64,000 nt of DNA from Bacteroidales bacterium (lineage in GTDB: Bacteria; Bacteroidota; Bacteroidia; Bacteroidales; JAGOPY01): the NCBI GenBank assembly GCA_023229505.1, contig JALNZD010000003.1, positions 62,001 to 126,000 on the forward strand, given 5' to 3'. Made by a program: the position numbers and the translations under genes. Below the pieces are notes generated by a model. That model made no database searches and was not told the DNA's origin. It saw only the letters and a list, made by a program, of their open reading frames with translations. Positions 62,150 through 64,000 of this stretch are shown piece by piece. The first letter of the stretch is position 1. Each line of letters starts with the position of its first letter.

Positions 62150-64000
62150 TCATTGACTTTTACGAGTTTTTTGCTGGCAATTATTTTATTATCAACCTGA
62201 AGCAAAACAGTATATGCTCCGGAAGTTAAATTTTCAAGGCTGATGACAATTTGATCCTGATGTTTCATCAGATTGATTTTTTTACAAATTTTTCCATTCA
62301 AATCAATGATTACAATTTCTCCGTAATCGATGAATGCAACTGTGTTAAAATCAGCTATAACATAATCTATTGCGGGATTTGGGAATAATTTAAAGTTGTC
62401 ATTTTTAACATTATTTTGATTGGTATATGCGGTTGCAGGAATTTTCGATGATTTATAACCATTAGCAGGTGCCACATCTTCAAAGAAATCTATATAATCG
62501 CCATTCACCAACATACCCCGTGCATAGCCGCTAACTTGTGGATAACCATGATCCATTATCTTCAACAATTCAGTTATACTGATGGAATCCAATTCGTATA
62601 TAGTACGTGAGCTATCGTTCATCTTTTTTAATACATCATAATAAGCCAGATAATCTTCATAAATCTCCTCTTTCTCTTGCGTAAGTTGAAATCCAGTGGG
62701 TATTTGCTGTAAAGTAGCTATTGCCTGGATTATTTGATTTTTATTTAAATAGCAAGAGGCCAGATTGTATTTAGCATCAATTTCATTTTCGTTTTGATAC
62801 AATGAAATAAGGCTATCAAAGGGATGATTTATAGTCGTATCAGAGAGCCACAATCGTATAAGGTCATTTCTGGCGGATGCCTTCTTTTCATTCCAATAAC
62901 TGAGATGCGATTCAAGCATTTCTTTAGAGCCAAGTATGTTTTGCCCTTGCATAATCTCACCCATCATAGTATCAGACATCGGCACCATCCTGTAATCCAA
63001 TAAATTAATAAATTCATCTGATTTTGCAGTCTGTGGATTAAGCACCATGATATCCCGGATCATTGCGTTTGGTAAAACATTTTCTTTATAAATAGCCGAT
63101 TTAATTACTGTATCAGAAAGATAAGGCGACTCATTCATAAGTCGTTGCCTCAATTCAAGCGCTTCATCAGGGAATCCCGTCAGTACATCCTGATTCAAGG
63201 AATATGTGTTTCCACCATCAACAAGAGTGTCAAGAAGTGTTTGATAAAAATCAGCTTGAACACCGGCTGTTTCCATAGAATGACGTGGGTCATATAAATC
63301 TTTATAGATTGGATCCTGAATATGTGACGGACATGAAAGATTTTCTTCGTAATCAACAGTTGTTCGCCATCTACGAAAAGTATTATCGTTATAATAATTA
63401 TTATCTCCAGGCCTATATTTGTAAGGAGGTGAAGTGTGGTGAATATACAATAAATGATCACCATCATTATAATAATTCCAATTCTTTAAATAACCATTAT
63501 TGTTTTCTCCATCTGCGGTAAATTCTCTAAATTCATTGCCTGCAGGAGCATCAGGCAGATTTTCAAAAGAACCTTGAAGCTCTTTTATTCCCCAGCTAAG
63601 TGATTGAATTCGCTGATCAGGAGTTACAACGAAATCATTTGCATTTTCAATCAATTTATTACACTTAAGACATAGGCCGGTTCTTTCTCCTTTATTTATC
63701 CCTTCAGCTTGAATAGCAATATGTTGGCTATGGATAGTATTATTGTATATTTCATTATCATTCTCCCCCGAATTTCTTATATAAATTCCAATACTGGCAT
63801 CACCACTTAGATGATAATTATTTAGTGGACCAAGTATTGAATTTTCTTCAATTTTATAACCTGTGCACCCGTCAAGATATATACCTCCGATAAAATTCCC
63901 ATTGTAATCCTCCTCAATATTAGAAACACAATAAAATACATTTCTAATTATTTCCGCATTATTTACAGATGAAAGGTAAATTCCGACAACATTATTTACG
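62146..64000 (-). CDS. T9SS-secreted parallel beta-helix protein (5' end beyond the window)
   Basis: The frame is open from the right edge to the stop at 62146, so the start is outside the window. At least 617 residues are present. The first 130 have parallel beta-helix rungs (NNVVGIYLSSVNNAEIIRN, GNFIGGIYLDGCTGYKIEEN, DASIGIYIRNSGENDNEIYN, HIAIQAEGIN). A CLKC pair and a variable, helix-rich region (about 150-510) follow. The C-terminal 75 residues are a T9SS sorting domain (FKLFPNPAIDYVIADF). Its stop overlaps the start of the next gene by four bases, so the two are translationally coupled. It is probably a large surface protein. Confidence 0.8.
   Translation of the reverse strand, partial: VNNVVGIYLSSVNNAEIIRNVFYCVSNIEEDYNGNFIGGIYLDGCTGYKIEENSILGPLNNYHLSGDASIGIYIRNSGENDNEIYNNTIHSQHIAIQAEGINKGERTGLCLKCNKLIENANDFVVTPDQRIQSLSWGIKELQGSFENLPDAPAGNEFREFTADGENNNGYLKNWNYYNDGDHLLYIHHTSPPYKYRPGDNNYYNDNTFRRWRTTVDYEENLSCPSHIQDPIYKDLYDPRHSMETAGVQADFYQTLLDTLVDGGNTYSLNQDVLTGFPDEALELRQRLMNESPYLSDTVIKSAIYKENVLPNAMIRDIMVLNPQTAKSDEFINLLDYRMVPMSDTMMGEIMQGQNILGSKEMLESHLSYWNEKKASARNDLIRLWLSDTTINHPFDSLISLYQNENEIDAKYNLASCYLNKNQIIQAIATLQQIPTGFQLTQEKEEIYEDYLAYYDVLKKMNDSSRTIYELDSISITELLKIMDHGYPQVSGYARGMLVNGDYIDFFEDVAPANGYKSSKIPATAYTNQNNVKNDNFKLFPNPAIDYVIADFNTVAFIDYGEIVIIDLNGKICKKINLMKHQDQIVISLENLTSGAYTVLLQVDNKIIASKKLVKVNE

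Noticed and set aside
62146..63654. Complete 502-residue gene starting at a TTG at 63654
   Set aside because: The frame is open upstream to the window edge and encodes beta-helix rungs, so the true start is outside.

Overview
The window is bacterial chromosomal DNA from a member of the Bacteroidota, most likely an uncultured or environmental Bacteroidales-like organism. Several independent signs agree. Secreted proteins carry type IX secretion (T9SS) C-terminal sorting domains with the YPNP/FPNP signature. There is a SusC/SusD pair inside a polysaccharide utilization locus. The recognisable promoters have the Bacteroidota form, TTG or TTTG about 19-21 bases upstream of TAnnTTTG. A tmRNA encodes the tag GENNFALAA, and there is a THX ribosomal protein.

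Layout. Bases 1-2.4 kb hold the start of an FAD oxidoreductase gene, a histone H1-like protein and an AAA/DUF4143 ATPase behind a tandem palindromic operator. Bases 2.4-7.4 kb are an accessory, eroded zone: palindromic and dispersed repeats, a ParA module, an orphan gene lying between two radC 3' remnants, a FISUMP pseudogene and a truncated GHKL ATPase. Bases 7.4-14.6 kb hold two giant T9SS repeat proteins. Bases 14.6-15.7 kb hold a small ORF, an attC-like stem and an atypical lone tRNA. Bases 15.7-20.8 kb are a type I restriction-modification operon whose M and S subunits are fused. Bases 21-22 kb hold a GIY-YIG gene and ssrA, with nested GC-rich hairpins. Bases 22.3-30.5 kb carry T9SS proteins, a TonB-dependent receptor and an S9 peptidase. 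Bases 30.6-31.3 kb hold a toxin-antitoxin pair. Bases 31.4-41.5 kb are core genes: a TPR protein, YqgE, a murL-murD2 pair, THX, a membrane TPR protein, fmt, HU, a 3-methyladenine glycosylase and recQ. Bases 41.6-44.4 kb are a citrate lyase operon. Bases 44.46-45.13 kb are a compact repeat-bounded unit with a DUF559 endonuclease. Bases 45.2-56.9 kb are the polysaccharide utilization locus. Bases 57.3-60.5 kb are purB and an MsbA-like exporter. Bases 60.6-64 kb are two overlapping T9SS genes, the upstream one running off the right edge.

How genes work together. MurD2 and MurL form a four-base-overlapping pair that can supply D-glutamate to peptidoglycan by ligating L-Glu and then epimerizing it. 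The CitDE fusion and CitF form the core of citrate lyase. hsdR and the hsdM-hsdS fusion form one restriction system. The SusC/SusD porter, two glycosidase-like secreted proteins and a LamG lipoprotein form one glycan-uptake locus.

The most unusual object is the 44.46-45.13 kb unit. A DUF559 nuclease gene is enclosed by hairpin-bearing inverted repeats and a perfect 37-base direct repeat. The gene's last codons and stop codon are read from the repeat itself, and one copy of the direct repeat supplies the -33 element of the citrate lyase promoter.
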